DNA of 64,000 bases from Prevotella sp. E9-3 (GTDB lineage Bacteria > Bacteroidota > Bacteroidia > Bacteroidales > Bacteroidaceae), in NCBI RefSeq assembly GCF_022024015.1, contig NZ_CP091786.1:1488001-1552000 (forward strand), given 5' to 3'. This document shows positions 46,371 to 59,308 of this stretch, one piece after another. The notes below the pieces were generated by a model. It had not been told where the DNA came from. It made no database searches and saw only the letters and a list, made by a program, of their open reading frames with translations. The position numbers and the translations under genes are program-made. How positions within the stretch are numbered: position 1 is the stretch's first letter; each line of letters opens with the position of its first letter.

Positions 46371-46458
46371 AAACCAAATTTTGTTTTTTTTATTAGGGTA
46401 TTAAATTAAACAATGATTTCTATTATTCAGTTTCGTTCATTTTTTCGAAGAGGATTAC

Positions 46459-47769
46459 TTAAAGAAAGAATCCTTCGTAAGCCACACCGATATTGATGCT
46501 TGGCTCATCGTTGTACGGGGTCTTCATAAATCGTTTCGAGAACTCACCTTTCACCACAACCTGCTTTAGAGGGTAGTAGTTCAAACCTACGGCCATTCGC
46601 TGTACTTTTGTGTAGTCGTAGCTGTTAGCGCCCATCTGGGATGCATATGGATCGTACTGCTCGTAGCGTCCGAAAATAAACAGTTTCTGATTCTGTTTTC
46701 TGGTTGCTTCAATCTGTGAGAAGATGTCGTAACCTGCCTCAATACCAATGGCATAGGCATTACTGCTTACGTTACGCATTGAACTGCTGTGATGGAAAGG
46801 TGAACCTTTCGTCTTGCGGTTGTACATATCAGCCAGTTGGGCTGCATCGCCTAAATGACCATAGTCTGCCTGTCCGCGAACAATCCAGTTGAACCGCTTG
46901 AAAGTAAAGTCGAGTGAACCAATAGCAACTGCTCCTTTATAAGTGGCGGTAGCTCCTTCGGCTTCATTGGGACTTGAGTTGCCGATGCTATGACCATAAT
47001 AGCCACTCATACCGATGCGCAGTCCTGGAATGGAATAGTTGTCCAATCGGCCTGCTACTGCATATTTGTTGGCCACCTCGTATTCTGTAGGCGATGCTGA
47101 ACCTTTCTTAATCCAATTAGAACGGGTAAACTGGTCGCTGTTCAGTCCTGCCAGCATTTGTACCTCATAGCGGAAGTTCTTGGTACGTCCCCAGAAAGAA
47201 ACACCTGTTTGATGCCAGGTGCAGGGCATAATGGTATTTTCTCCTTCAGGACGATAAACGGTAAAGAACTGAAGAGGTTCGTGGTGGGCGTTTGTCAGAC
47301 CCACAGGTACAACAATATGACCAGCCTTAATATTTGCCCAATTGGCAAAAGATTTCTGAATCCAGAACTGCTCCAGTTCTACTTCTCCGCCTTTTTCCGT
47401 TTCCTGTTCCCATTCGCCAAACTCGTCGGCTTCCAGTTCGGCTGCACCACCGCTGCCTCCGTGTTCGAACTCTATTTCTGTTCCCATTTTCCATCCTTTA
47501 CCAAAATCATAGCTCAGATAAATAACAGCATGGGGAATATCGAAACGACCGTGTGCGGGATCGTTCTTGTGCTTTTCTGGCTGACTGTAACGGAACTCGT
47601 TGTCGCTATAGAAATTGCGTGAGAGTGCAACCTCACCATATCCACCCACACTAAGGCGGTTTCCCATGGCGTGATTCATCACGCTATCACCTGCATTCTC
47701 TTGCGCTGTAGTGGTTATGGTGCCCATCATCAGGGCAGGAATAATTAGCCCAAAAACAGTATTCTTCAT
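46459..47769 (-). CDS. Outer-membrane porin-like beta-barrel
   Basis: A 436-residue exported protein with a signal peptide (MKNTVFGLIIPALMMGTITTTAQ) and alternating aromatic strands typical of a 16- to 18-strand barrel of the OprO/OprP-like class (YGEVALSRNFY, VIYLSYDFGKGWKMGTEIEFEHGG, VKGEFSKRFMKTPYN, ending VAYEGFFL). A -7 element TACTTTTG lies at 47813-47820 (minus). It heads the operon with imelysin, the di-heme lipoprotein and ccsBA, so it may be the gate for the iron or heme species that the others handle; the solute is inferred. Confidence 0.82.
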   Translation of the reverse strand: MKNTVFGLIIPALMMGTITTTAQENAGDSVMNHAMGNRLSVGGYGEVALSRNFYSDNEFRYSQPEKHKNDPAHGRFDIPHAVIYLSYDFGKGWKMGTEIEFEHGGSGGAAELEADEFGEWEQETEKGGEVELEQFWIQKSFANWANIKAGHIVVPVGLTNAHHEPLQFFTVYRPEGENTIMPCTWHQTGVSFWGRTKNFRYEVQMLAGLNSDQFTRSNWIKKGSASPTEYEVANKYAVAGRLDNYSIPGLRIGMSGYYGHSIGNSSPNEAEGATATYKGAVAIGSLDFTFKRFNWIVRGQADYGHLGDAAQLADMYNRKTKGSPFHHSSSMRNVSSNAYAIGIEAGYDIFSQIEATRKQNQKLFIFGRYEQYDPYASQMGANSYDYTKVQRMAVGLNYYPLKQVVVKGEFSKRFMKTPYNDEPSINIGVAYEGFFL

Positions 47770-47967
47770 CTTTTTTATTTGATAAATTGTTATGTTGTTC
47801 CTTTTTCGAGTGCAAAAGTAGTTAAAATATGAAAAGTCCACAATACCTACATTTTATGAAATATTCCATATGTTTCTAAGTTTTTATCACAAAAGATTGT
47901 TAATTTAGGGCGATAGGCATATAGTAGTAGTAGTTTTTTACTATCTTTGTAGCAAAATTGAATATAA

Positions 47968-51129
<3,162 letters not shown>

Positions 51130-51143
51130 TTCCTTTCCATTTT

Positions 51144-51174
51144 TACCGCAGAGTGCCATGCGTACTCTGTGGTA
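51144..51174 (+). terminator. Stem-loop after the beta-galactosidase gene
   Basis: TACCGCAGAGT/ACTCTGTGGTA (11 bp, one G-U) around a 9-base loop. No T run follows, so it may be a weak terminator or a 3'-stabilising hairpin. Confidence 0.4.
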
Positions 51175-51243
51175 AGAATTATACTATGCTATGTTTGACA
51201 ATACCTTTATACTAACATAATAATAACATTTTATTTGATAATT

Positions 51244-53106
51244 ATGGCAAACAGAGAAAAACTCTTTACCGAGTTCGCGTCGCCTTCCACCCAGGAGTGG
51301 TTGGATAAGATTGAGGTTGACTTGAAAGGGGCCGACTTCCAGAAGCGCTTGGTATGGAGAACAAACGAAGGCTTTAATGTACAGCCTTTCTATCGCCGTG
51401 AAGATTTGGCGAATTTAAAAACACCTGATTCTCTTCCTGGAGAGTTCCCCTTTGTTCGAGGAAATAATAAAGATTCTAACCAATGGTATATTCGTCAGAA
51501 TATTGAAGCTAGTGATCCGAAGGCTGCTAATGCTAAGGCTCTCGATATTCTGAACAAAGGTGTAGATTCGCTTGGATTCCATATTCCCGGAAAGTTGGTG
51601 TCGATGGATACTGTTGAGACTTTGCTCAACGGCATCTATTGTGACTGTGTAGAGGTGAACTTCTCTACATGCCAGCGTCACTCACTCGAACTTGCTGAGA
51701 TTCTTAAGACCTACTGGCAGAAGAAAGGCTACGATAAAGAGAGAATCGTAGGCTCTATTGAGTGGGACCCAATGAAAAAAATGGTGCTCAAAGGTAAGGA
51801 TGTTACTGGTGTATTGGCCTTTGCTCCAAAGTTGGCCGAGTCGTTTAAAGACTATCCCAACTTCCGTGGTATCACTGTACACAGTGATGCATTGAACAAT
51901 GCAGGTGCCTATATTGTGCAGGAATTAGGGTATGCGTTGGCCTGGGGTAATGAATATTTACAGTCGCTTACCGATGCAGGCGTTGATGCTTCTTTGGCAG
52001 CCAAGAGTCTCAAATTCAATATGGGCATTTCCGAGAACTACTTCATGGAGATTGCCAAGTTCCGTGCTGCCCGTCTTCTCTGGGCTCAGATTGTGAAGCA
52101 GTATGAGCCTAAGTGCGACTGTGCTTGTAAGATGATAATCAATGCTACTACCTCTACTTATAATCAGACACTCTTTGATAGCTATGTAAACTTGTTGCGT
52201 TCACAGACTGAGGCTATGAGTGCAGCTTTAGGAAGTGTTCATTCAATGGTGGTCACTCCGTTTGATGCCCCATACGAACAGGCTACTGAATTCTCTGAGC
52301 GTATAGCCCGAAATCAGCAGTTGTTGCTGAAGGAAGAGAGTCATTTCGGTCAGGTTGTTGATCCAGGTGCCGGTTCTTACTATATTGAGCACCTTACTGA
52401 TGCTTTGGCTCAAGAGGCCTGGAAGCTATTCTTGAAGGTAGAAGAAGAGGGCGGTTTCTTGGCAGCTATCAAGGCAGGTACCGTTCAGGATGATATCAAT
52501 GCAACCAATGTTAAACGTCATGGCGATGCTGCAAAACGCAAGGAGTTCATTCTGGGTACCAATCAGTTCCCTAACTTCACTGAGAAAAGTGAGGGTAAAA
52601 AGCCCTGCAAGCAGCATTGTGGTTGTGGTGGCGTACACCATAATGGGGAAGAAACCATAGCTTTCAAGTCTATCGAGAGTACTCGACTTGCCGCTGATTT
52701 CGAGGATTTACGCATCCATACTGAGGAAACTAAGGTGCCTACAGCTTTCATGCTGACCATTGGTAATCTGGCCATGCGTCAGGCTCGTGCACAATTCTCA
52801 TGCAACTTCTTGGCCTGTGCTGGTTATAAGGTAATTGATAACCTTGGATTCAAGACTGTTGAAGAGGGTGTTGATGCTGCTTTGGAGGCTAAGGCCGATA
52901 TCGTAGTTATCTGTTCTTCTGATGATGAGTATGCTGAGTATGCTATCCCTGCATTTAAGTACTTGAATGGTCGCGCCATGTTCGTTGTAGCTGGTGCCCC
53001 TGCTTGCATGGAGGATCTTAAAGCCGCTGGCATCGAGAACTTTGTTCACGTGAAGTGCAACGTACTTGAGACTTTGAAAGAATATAATCAGAAACTTGGT
53101 ATTTAA
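51244..53106 (+). CDS. mutA: Methylmalonyl-CoA mutase small subunit
   Basis: A 620-residue subunit of the B12-dependent mutase that interconverts succinyl-CoA and methylmalonyl-CoA for propionate formation. It has the mutase TIM barrel (about 40-430) and a B12-fold domain without the cobalamin-binding DxHxxG motif, as in small subunits. Between the two lies a Cys/His cluster, KPCKQHCGCGGVHHNGEE, near residues 452-470. Start taken at MANREKLF (51244); three codons upstream are open. 19 bp before mutB. Confidence 0.93.
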   Translation: MANREKLFTEFASPSTQEWLDKIEVDLKGADFQKRLVWRTNEGFNVQPFYRREDLANLKTPDSLPGEFPFVRGNNKDSNQWYIRQNIEASDPKAANAKALDILNKGVDSLGFHIPGKLVSMDTVETLLNGIYCDCVEVNFSTCQRHSLELAEILKTYWQKKGYDKERIVGSIEWDPMKKMVLKGKDVTGVLAFAPKLAESFKDYPNFRGITVHSDALNNAGAYIVQELGYALAWGNEYLQSLTDAGVDASLAAKSLKFNMGISENYFMEIAKFRAARLLWAQIVKQYEPKCDCACKMIINATTSTYNQTLFDSYVNLLRSQTEAMSAALGSVHSMVVTPFDAPYEQATEFSERIARNQQLLLKEESHFGQVVDPGAGSYYIEHLTDALAQEAWKLFLKVEEEGGFLAAIKAGTVQDDINATNVKRHGDAAKRKEFILGTNQFPNFTEKSEGKKPCKQHCGCGGVHHNGEETIAFKSIESTRLAADFEDLRIHTEETKVPTAFMLTIGNLAMRQARAQFSCNFLACAGYKVIDNLGFKTVEEGVDAALEAKADIVVICSSDDEYAEYAIPAFKYLNGRAMFVVAGAPACMEDLKAAGIENFVHVKCNVLETLKEYNQKLGI

Positions 53107-53125
53107 AGAATAGGAGACTTGAATT

Positions 53126-55291
53126 ATGCGTAAACAGTTTAAAGATATTGATATCTATGCAGGCATCAAGGCTCAAGATGGTGCCAAGTGGATTAAAGAT
53201 AATGGAATCGTAGAAAACTGGAAGACTCCAGAGCATATCGAGGTTCGCCCAGTTTATACTAAGGAAGACCTCGAAGGAATGGAACACCTCGACTTTACAG
53301 CTGGTATTCCTCCTTATCTGCGTGGTCCTTATTCAATGATGTACCCCTTCAAGCCTTGGACTATCCGTCAGTATGCCGGATTCTCTACAGCTGAAGAATC
53401 AAATGCATTCTATCGCCGTAATCTGGCATCTGGTCAGAAAGGTCTTTCTGTAGCTTTTGATCTGCCTACACACCGTGGTTACGACCCTGATAACGCTCGT
53501 GTTGTGGGCGATGTGGGTAAGGCCGGCGTGTCTATCTGCAACGAAGAGAACATGAAGGTGCTCTTCTCTGGTATTCCTTTGAACAAGATGTCTGTGTCTA
53601 TGACCATGAATGGTGCCGTGCTTCCTATTCTTGCTTTCTATATTGTGGCAGGTTTGGAGCAGGGCGCTCAGTTGGAAGAGATGGCAGGAACCATTCAGAA
53701 CGATATTCTGAAGGAATTCATGGTGCGTAACACGTATATCTATCCTCCTGCATTCTCGATGAAGATTATTGCCGATATCTTCGAATACACCTCTCAGAAG
53801 ATGCCTAAGTTCAATTCTATCTCTATCTCAGGCTATCACATGCAGGAGGCTGGTGCTACCGCTGATATTGAGTTGGCTTACACCCTGGCCGATGGAATGG
53901 ACTACCTTCGTACGGGTGTCAATGCTGGTATTGATGTGGATGCTTTTGCACCTCGTCTCTCATTCTTCTGGGCTATCGGTATGAACCACTTTATGGAGAT
54001 TGCCAAGATGCGTGCAGGTCGACTACTGTGGGCAAAGATTGTAAAGAGCTTCGGCGCTAAGAATCCTAAGTCGCTTGCTCTGCGTACCCACTCTCAGACT
54101 TCTGGTTGGTCGCTTACCGAGCAGGATCCATTCAACAACGTTGGTCGTACCTGTATCGAGGCTATGGCTGCTGTATTGGGTCATACCCAGTCACTCCATA
54201 CCAACGCCCTTGATGAGGCTATTGCTCTGCCTACCGACTTCTCGGCTCGTATCGCTCGTAACACGCAGATTTACATCCAGAACGAGACCAAGGTGTGCAA
54301 GCAGATTGACCCGTGGGCAGGTTCTTACTATGTGGAGACACTTACCAACGAACTTGTTCATAAAGCTTGGGAACACATTCAGGAGATTGAAAAACTGGGT
54401 GGTATGGCAAAGGCTATTGAGACCGGTCTGCCAAAGATGCGTATTGAGGAGGCTGCTGCCCGTACTCAGGCACGTATCGATAGTGGTGTTCAGACTATCG
54501 TTGGTACCAACAAGTACCGTTTGGAACACGAGGATCCTATCGACATTCTTGAGGTTGACAACACCGCTGTACGCAAGCAGCAGGAGGAGAACTTGAAGGA
54601 GGTGAAGGCCCATCGTGATGAAGCTGCTTGTAAGGCAGCGTTGAAGGCAATCACTGAATGCGTACGTGATTTCAAAGAAGGTCGTAAATCAGAGAACAAT
54701 CTGCTCGACCTTGCAGTAAAGGCTGCTCAGTTGCGTTGTACACTGGGCGAGATTTCAGATGCCTGCGAGGAAATTGTAGGTCGTTACAAAGCAGTAATCA
54801 GAACCATTTCAGGCGTGTATAGTTCAGAATCAAAGAATGACGATCAGTTTGCCGAGGCTTGCCGACTGACCGATGAGTTTGCTAAGAAAGAGGGTCGTCG
54901 TCCGCGTATCTTTGTTGCTAAGATGGGACAGGACGGTCACGACCGTGGTGCGAAAGTAGTGGCTACGGGCTATGCCGATTGTGGCTTCGATGTGGATATG
55001 GGACCATTGTTCCAAACTCCAGAGGAAGCTGCACGCGAAGCTGTTGAGAACGATGTCCATATCGTTGGCGCTTCGTCGTTGGCTGCCGGTCATAAAACAC
55101 TTATTCCACAGCTTATCGAGGAACTTCACAAATTAGGCCGCGATGATATCATGGTCATTGCTGGTGGCGTTATTCCTGCTCAGGACTATGATTTCCTCTA
55201 TAAAGCTGGTGTAGCTGCTATCTTCGGTCCTGGTACTCCAGTGCCTTATTCAGCTGTTACCATGATGAAGATTCTCATGGATAAGGAATAA
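53126..55291 (+). CDS. mutB: Methylmalonyl-CoA mutase large (catalytic) subunit
   Basis: A 721-residue catalytic subunit. Substrate barrel with [15 protein letters not shown] and [16 protein letters not shown]; linker; B12 domain with the cobalamin lower-ligand motif [11 protein letters not shown] (DxHxxG, near 600) and [12 protein letters not shown]. It works with MutA and adenosylcobalamin in the succinate-propionate pathway, common in Bacteroidales. The epimerase and decarboxylase genes are not in the window. Confidence 0.95.
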   Translation: MRKQFKDIDIYAGIKAQDGAKWIKDNGIVENWKTPEHIEVRPVYTKEDLEGMEHLDFTAGIPPYLRGPYSMMYPFKPWTIRQYAGFSTAEESNAFYRRNLASGQKGLSVAFDLPTHRGYDPDNARVVGDVGKAGVSICNEENMKVLFSGIPLNKMSVSMTMNGAVLPILAFYIVAGLEQGAQLEEMAGTIQNDILKEFMVRNTYIYPPAFSMKIIADIFEYTSQKMPKFNSISISGYHMQEAGATADIELAYTLADGMDYLRTGVNAGIDVDAFAPRLSFFWAIGMNHFMEIAKMRAGRLLWAKIVKSFGAKNPKSLALRTHSQTSGWSLTEQDPFNNVGRTCIEAMAAVLGHTQSLHTNALDEAIALPTDFSARIARNTQIYIQNETKVCKQIDPWAGSYYVETLTNELVHKAWEHIQEIEKLGGMAKAIETGLPKMRIEEAAARTQARIDSGVQTIVGTNKYRLEHEDPIDILEVDNTAVRKQQEENLKEVKAHRDEAACKAALKAITECVRDFKEGRKSENNLLDLAVKAAQLRCTLGEISDACEEIVGRYKAVIRTISGVYSSESKNDDQFAEACRLTDEFAKKEGRRPRIFVAKMGQDGHDRGAKVVATGYADCGFDVDMGPLFQTPEEAAREAVENDVHIVGASSLAAGHKTLIPQLIEELHKLGRDDIMVIAGGVIPAQDYDFLYKAGVAAIFGPGTPVPYSAVTMMKILMDKE

Positions 55292-55345
55292 CAAGCGTGC
55301 TGATTATTAGGCTCTGCACTCATTGCCGAACCTCCTTACATAAAG

Positions 55346-55377
55346 GAACGCCACTTCATTATGTGGCGTTCTTTTTT
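55346..55377 (+). terminator. mutAB terminator
   Basis: GAACGCCAC/GTGGCGTTC, 9-bp perfect stem with an 8-base loop, then TTTTTT. Confidence 0.85.
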
Positions 55378-55389
55378 GCTTGTAGTCTT

Positions 55390-55468
55390 CTATTGTATGG
55401 AAAGGTACCGCCTATCATATGGAAAGGTGCCTCCTATCGTATGGATTGGTACTGCCTATCGTATGGAT
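55390..55468. repeat. 22-bp tandem repeat, about 3.6 units
   Basis: Three full 22-bp units begin at 55390, 55412 and 55434 (consensus CTATCGTATGGAAAGGTACY plus GC or TC), and a partial fourth begins at 55456 (CTATCGTATGGAT). It lies between the mutAB terminator and the SIMPL gene. Confidence 0.9.
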
Positions 55469-55604
55469 GTCTTTAAATAGTTAATTTAGGGGAATGCCCC
55501 TTCAATTGTAGGGCTTTTCCTATCTCAAAAATAAAAGGATTGTCTATCTTTGCAGTCGAAAGTATAATAAAATATTGTATTAACATTTAAAACATTTGTA
55601 GAAT

Positions 55605-56297
55605 ATGAAAGAAGATCGTTTGATTGCAGCAGCATTAATTGCTTTGGGCATCATCTGCCTGGGGTGGTTCGTAAAAAGTGGTATTGACAATTTTGCCAAT
55701 AAGGACCGCCACGTAACTGTGAAAGGACTTGCTGAACGTGAGGTGCCAGCCGATAAGGTTACATGGAGTATTGGCACAAAGGTGACTGGCAATGACCTGC
55801 CTATGCTCTATGAAAGTATAAACGTACAGACTGCAAAAATCAAGAGGTTCTTGAAAGATAACGGATTGGATGAGAAGGAAATTACCATTAACCCGCCAAC
55901 CATCAGTGATCTGGAAGCAAGAGAGTGGGGCGATAACAATAAGAATTTCAGATATATCGTTTCTACAACCATCACTGTGGCTACAGGTAAGGTGGAACAG
56001 GTGAACAAGGCGATTTTTGAACAGGCTGTACTACTGAAGCAGGGTGTCGCAATCGAAAACAGTAATGCGCAGTATGAATATGCTTCGTTCCAACAAATGA
56101 AGCCTGAAATGATGGCAGAGGCAATTAAGAATGCTCAGAAGACTGCCGAGCAGTTTGCAGAAGCAAGCAATGCTGAACTCGGTGGAATACAAACAGCCGG
56201 ACAGGGACAATTCGAAATTGACGACCGTGATCAGAATACACCATACATCAAGAAACTTCGCGTGGTGACTACGATTACCTATTCATTGAAGAATTAA
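55605..56297 (+). CDS. SIMPL-domain (DUF541) protein
   Basis: A 230-residue protein with one N-terminal membrane helix (residues 6-25, [17 protein letters not shown]) and a SIMPL/DUF541 domain (about 35-228, [21 protein letters not shown]). Probably anchored in the inner membrane facing the periplasm; role unknown. TATCTTTG at 55545-55552 is a likely -7 element. A terminator follows at 56350. Confidence 0.85.
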   Translation: MKEDRLIAAALIALGIICLGWFVKSGIDNFANKDRHVTVKGLAEREVPADKVTWSIGTKVTGNDLPMLYESINVQTAKIKRFLKDNGLDEKEITINPPTISDLEAREWGDNNKNFRYIVSTTITVATGKVEQVNKAIFEQAVLLKQGVAIENSNAQYEYASFQQMKPEMMAEAIKNAQKTAEQFAEASNAELGGIQTAGQGQFEIDDRDQNTPYIKKLRVVTTITYSLKN

Positions 56298-56349
56298 TGG
56301 CTTCTCCAACCACGCATTAAACGTGCCTTTTGCAAATATTACAAATATT

Positions 56350-56390
56350 AAAACGGATTCTTGCTATTTTGTTTAGCAGGAATCCGTTTA
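56350..56390. terminator. Terminator between SIMPL and MFS genes
   Basis: AAACGGATTCTTGCTA/TAGCAGGAATCCGTTT (16 bp, one G-U) around TTTTGTT. The genes on either side converge. Confidence 0.8.
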
Positions 56391-56418
56391 TCGTTAGGTA
56401 CTTATTGTACCGTAGTAT

Positions 56419-58053
56419 TTATTCAGCTGAGTCTTCTTTGATATTGGGCAGTTCCAAACCTAGTCCCTTCTTCCGGTCGATGGCTTTCAGAATGAAGCCC
56501 AGTACCAATGCGGCAACACCCAAACAGGCCAGCATAACTAGCGGAGCTGTGTAGTCAAGATCGGTAGCGCTGACTGTGCCGGGATTGGTCTTGTCAAGTA
56601 CCTTGCCAATGAGCAGAGGGAACAACCACAGACCGATGTTCTGAATCCAGAAAATAAGGGCATAGGCAGAACCAATTACTTTAGCATCAACCAGCTTGGG
56701 TACTGAAGGCCACAATGAAGCGGGAACCAGTGAGAAGGATGCACCTAACACCAAAATTGTAGTATAAGCAATAATCACACCACCAACTGCACTACCCTTG
56801 AACAATGGCAGGATGAACGCAAAGGTGAGATGACAGCCAATGAGCAGCAGCGAACCTAACATCAGCATGCTGACAGCCTTGCCCTTATGGTCAAGATAAC
56901 TGCCCAGGATGGGAGTTATGAGTACAGCCAGCAAGGGGAACACTGCAAAGATGCTCTCAGCTGTCTGACGCATAAAGCCCATGTAGCAATAGAATACAAG
57001 TGAAAGGATTGACAAGCAGAGAAGACCATAGCGGCGTGACTTCACTTTCTGGAAGTTGCTAGCGAATCCGGCAGCAGCTACTACGAGCATGATGACATAC
57101 TGGAAATAAGTGATATTGTCGCTTGCCCAGAACGAAGTGGGTTCTGGCTGCACCAGTGTGAGGTTGCACTGCAACATGTTCACAGCATACTTCTGGAAGG
57201 GGAAGATAGCTGAATAGTAGAGAACGCAAAGCAAAGCAACAATCCAGAAACCACTGTCTGTAAGAATTTTGCCCAAATCGCTGATTTTGAAAGGATCATC
57301 CTTCTCTTCAGCTTCACCTGTCTGAGCGTCCAATTTCTGGTCCATTACGAAATATACAATGGTCATAATCAGTGCGATGCACATCAGCACAACGCCGAAG
57401 GCCACAGAACGGCTTACAGATATCTCACCACCTAAGCGAGCAAAGAATGGCGAGAAAATCATACAGGTGGCTACACCCAGGCGGGCTAATGCCATCTCTG
57501 AACCCATGGCCAGTGCCATTTCGCGGCCTTTGAACCACTTCACGATACCACGACTGACGGTGATACCAGCCATTTCGCAGCCACAACCGAAGATCATGAA
57601 ACCGCAGGCGGCAAACTTAGCCGAGGCTGGCATGCCCTCATAGAAAGGAGAAACGCCTAGTTCGTCGAATAGAGGAATATAGTTCAGATTGTTGTTGAAC
57701 CATGTTTCCAAACCGCTTCCAATGAATCCGTCACTTACTGCATACCATTTTACGCAGGCGCCTACAAGCATTACTACAGTTGAAAGGACGGCAGTGAAAC
57801 GTACGCCCATCTTGTCGAGAATGATACCGGCAAAGATGAGGAAGAAAGCAAAGACGTTGAGGAACACCTCAGACCCCTGCATCGTACCGAATGCAGTAGA
57901 ATCCCATCCACGGGTCTCCTGCATCAAGTCTTTGATGGGCGAGAGGATATCCATGAAAATGTAGCTGCAAAACATGGCCATAGCCAACAGCAGCAGTGCG
58001 GTCCACCGCATAGCGGCAGAGTCACGCAGTGTCTTCTGAATTGTTTGTGACAT
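56419..58053 (-). CDS. MFS transporter
   Basis: A 544-residue, roughly 12-helix major facilitator protein with typical loops (LDKMGVRFTAVLS between helices 2 and 3, KGREMALAMGSEMALARLG after helix 4/5) and a longer insert between helices 3 and 4 (YAVSDGFIGSGLETWFNN). Inner-membrane transporter; substrate not deducible. Good promoter upstream. Confidence 0.87.
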   Translation of the reverse strand: MSQTIQKTLRDSAAMRWTALLLLAMAMFCSYIFMDILSPIKDLMQETRGWDSTAFGTMQGSEVFLNVFAFFLIFAGIILDKMGVRFTAVLSTVVMLVGACVKWYAVSDGFIGSGLETWFNNNLNYIPLFDELGVSPFYEGMPASAKFAACGFMIFGCGCEMAGITVSRGIVKWFKGREMALAMGSEMALARLGVATCMIFSPFFARLGGEISVSRSVAFGVVLMCIALIMTIVYFVMDQKLDAQTGEAEEKDDPFKISDLGKILTDSGFWIVALLCVLYYSAIFPFQKYAVNMLQCNLTLVQPEPTSFWASDNITYFQYVIMLVVAAAGFASNFQKVKSRRYGLLCLSILSLVFYCYMGFMRQTAESIFAVFPLLAVLITPILGSYLDHKGKAVSMLMLGSLLLIGCHLTFAFILPLFKGSAVGGVIIAYTTILVLGASFSLVPASLWPSVPKLVDAKVIGSAYALIFWIQNIGLWLFPLLIGKVLDKTNPGTVSATDLDYTAPLVMLACLGVAALVLGFILKAIDRKKGLGLELPNIKEDSAE

Positions 58054-58101
58054 TTTGTGTATGAATGTTTAATATTTTGATATCGGTTACAAAATTGAAT
58101 G

Positions 58102-58133
58102 CAAAGGTACGATTAACTATGCAAAATGCCAAA
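58102..58133 (-). promoter_or_regulatory. Promoter of the MFS gene
   Basis: Minus strand: TTTG at 58133-58130, 20-bp spacer, TACCTTTG at 58109-58102, 48 bp before the ATG. Confidence 0.7.
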
Positions 58134-58191
58134 TAAATAAAATAAAAATCGTAACTTTGCACCCATTAAAAAATGTAATATTACACCCATT

Positions 58192-59091
58192 ATGAGATTC
58201 AATACGGGATATAATCGTGAAGGCGATTACGACCATTTCAAGGTTACTAAGTCGCAGCCCTTGCTGGAGTTCCTTCTTGAGAACGTGAAGCAAAGCCGTA
58301 CAAAAATAAAGGCTACTCTCCAAGGACGTGGCATCAAGGTAAATGGAAAGACTGTCTCTCAGTTTGACTTTATGTTGGAACCTGGCATGAAAGTGGCCGT
58401 GAGCAAGACTAAGCGCAACCAGCAAGGATTCAAAAGCCGCTATGTGAAGATTGTCTATGAAGACCGTTGGCTGATTGTGGTTGAGAAGAATATTGGTATC
58501 TTGTCGATGGCTGCTGGTCATAGCTCGCTGAACGTGAAGAGCGTATTGGACGATTATTTCAAGAAGAGTCGTCAGAAATGTACTGCCCACGTGGTTCACA
58601 GATTGGACCGTGATACCAGTGGACTGATGGTCTATGCCAAGGATATTGAGACCGAACAGATTCTGGAACATAACTGGCACGATATCGTTTACGACCGTCG
58701 CTATGTGGCAGTGGTAAGCGGAGAGATGGAGCAGGACGAAGGTACTATTCAGAACTGGCTGAAAGACAATAAAGCTTATGTGACCTATTCATCGCCTGTT
58801 GACAACGGAGGCAAACTGGCCATCACTCATTTCCATGTGATGGATCGCACCACTGAACATTCGCTGGTAGAGTATAAACTGGAAACTGGACGTAAAAACC
58901 AGATTCGTGTTCATTCAGCCGATATGGGGCATCCTGTGTGTGGTGATACCAAGTATGGAAATGGTGACGATCCGCTTCACCGTCTTTGTCTGCATGCCTG
59001 GCTGTTGTGTTTTACTCATCCTGTAACAGGCGAACCAATGGAGTTTGAAACACCTGTGCCCACTGCTTTCCGCCAATTGTTTAAGAAGTAG
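58192..59091 (+). CDS. RluA-family pseudouridine synthase
   Basis: A 299-residue RNA pseudouridine synthase with an S4-like N-terminal domain (about 30-70, KQSRTKIKATLQGRGIKVNGKTVS) and the RluA catalytic motif HRLDRDTSGLMVYAK. Acts on rRNA or tRNA; exact site undetermined. TAACTTTG (-7) at 58152-58159 lies 32 bp before the ATG at 58192. The short membrane protein gene at 59113 is 21 bp downstream. Confidence 0.9.
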   Translation: MRFNTGYNREGDYDHFKVTKSQPLLEFLLENVKQSRTKIKATLQGRGIKVNGKTVSQFDFMLEPGMKVAVSKTKRNQQGFKSRYVKIVYEDRWLIVVEKNIGILSMAAGHSSLNVKSVLDDYFKKSRQKCTAHVVHRLDRDTSGLMVYAKDIETEQILEHNWHDIVYDRRYVAVVSGEMEQDEGTIQNWLKDNKAYVTYSSPVDNGGKLAITHFHVMDRTTEHSLVEYKLETGRKNQIRVHSADMGHPVCGDTKYGNGDDPLHRLCLHAWLLCFTHPVTGEPMEFETPVPTAFRQLFKK

Positions 59092-59112
59092 TAATACTCT
59101 GTAAGCGTAAGT

Positions 59113-59262
59113 ATGGACAATGTCCAATATTATATTTTTCTGCTTGTAGTCATCATTGTTGGTGCCTACATCATAAAAAAAGTGACCAGCTGTATGATAA
59201 AGACTTGTGTTCTTGTCATACTACTGGCCATTTTGGCTTACGCCTATCTGTTCTTGTTGTAG
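59113..59262 (+). CDS. 49-residue membrane protein
   Basis: An ATG-to-TAG frame of 49 codons, MDNVQYYIFLLVVIIVGAYI then IKKVTSCMIKTC then VLVILLAILAYAYLFLL. Two hydrophobic helices flank a basic, Cys-containing loop, a typical small two-helix inner-membrane protein. It starts 21 bp after the RluA-type gene, likely cotranscribed. No known family recognised. Confidence 0.6.
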   Translation: MDNVQYYIFLLVVIIVGAYIIKKVTSCMIKTCVLVILLAILAYAYLFLL

Positions 59263-59308
59263 GCTCCTGTCAATCGTTTTTTCAGGATTTGTTCTGATTC
59301 ATTCCCAA

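Noticed and set aside
55390..55468. Short regular repeat resembling a CRISPR array
   Set aside because: The units are directly adjacent with no unique spacers, and no cas genes are present.
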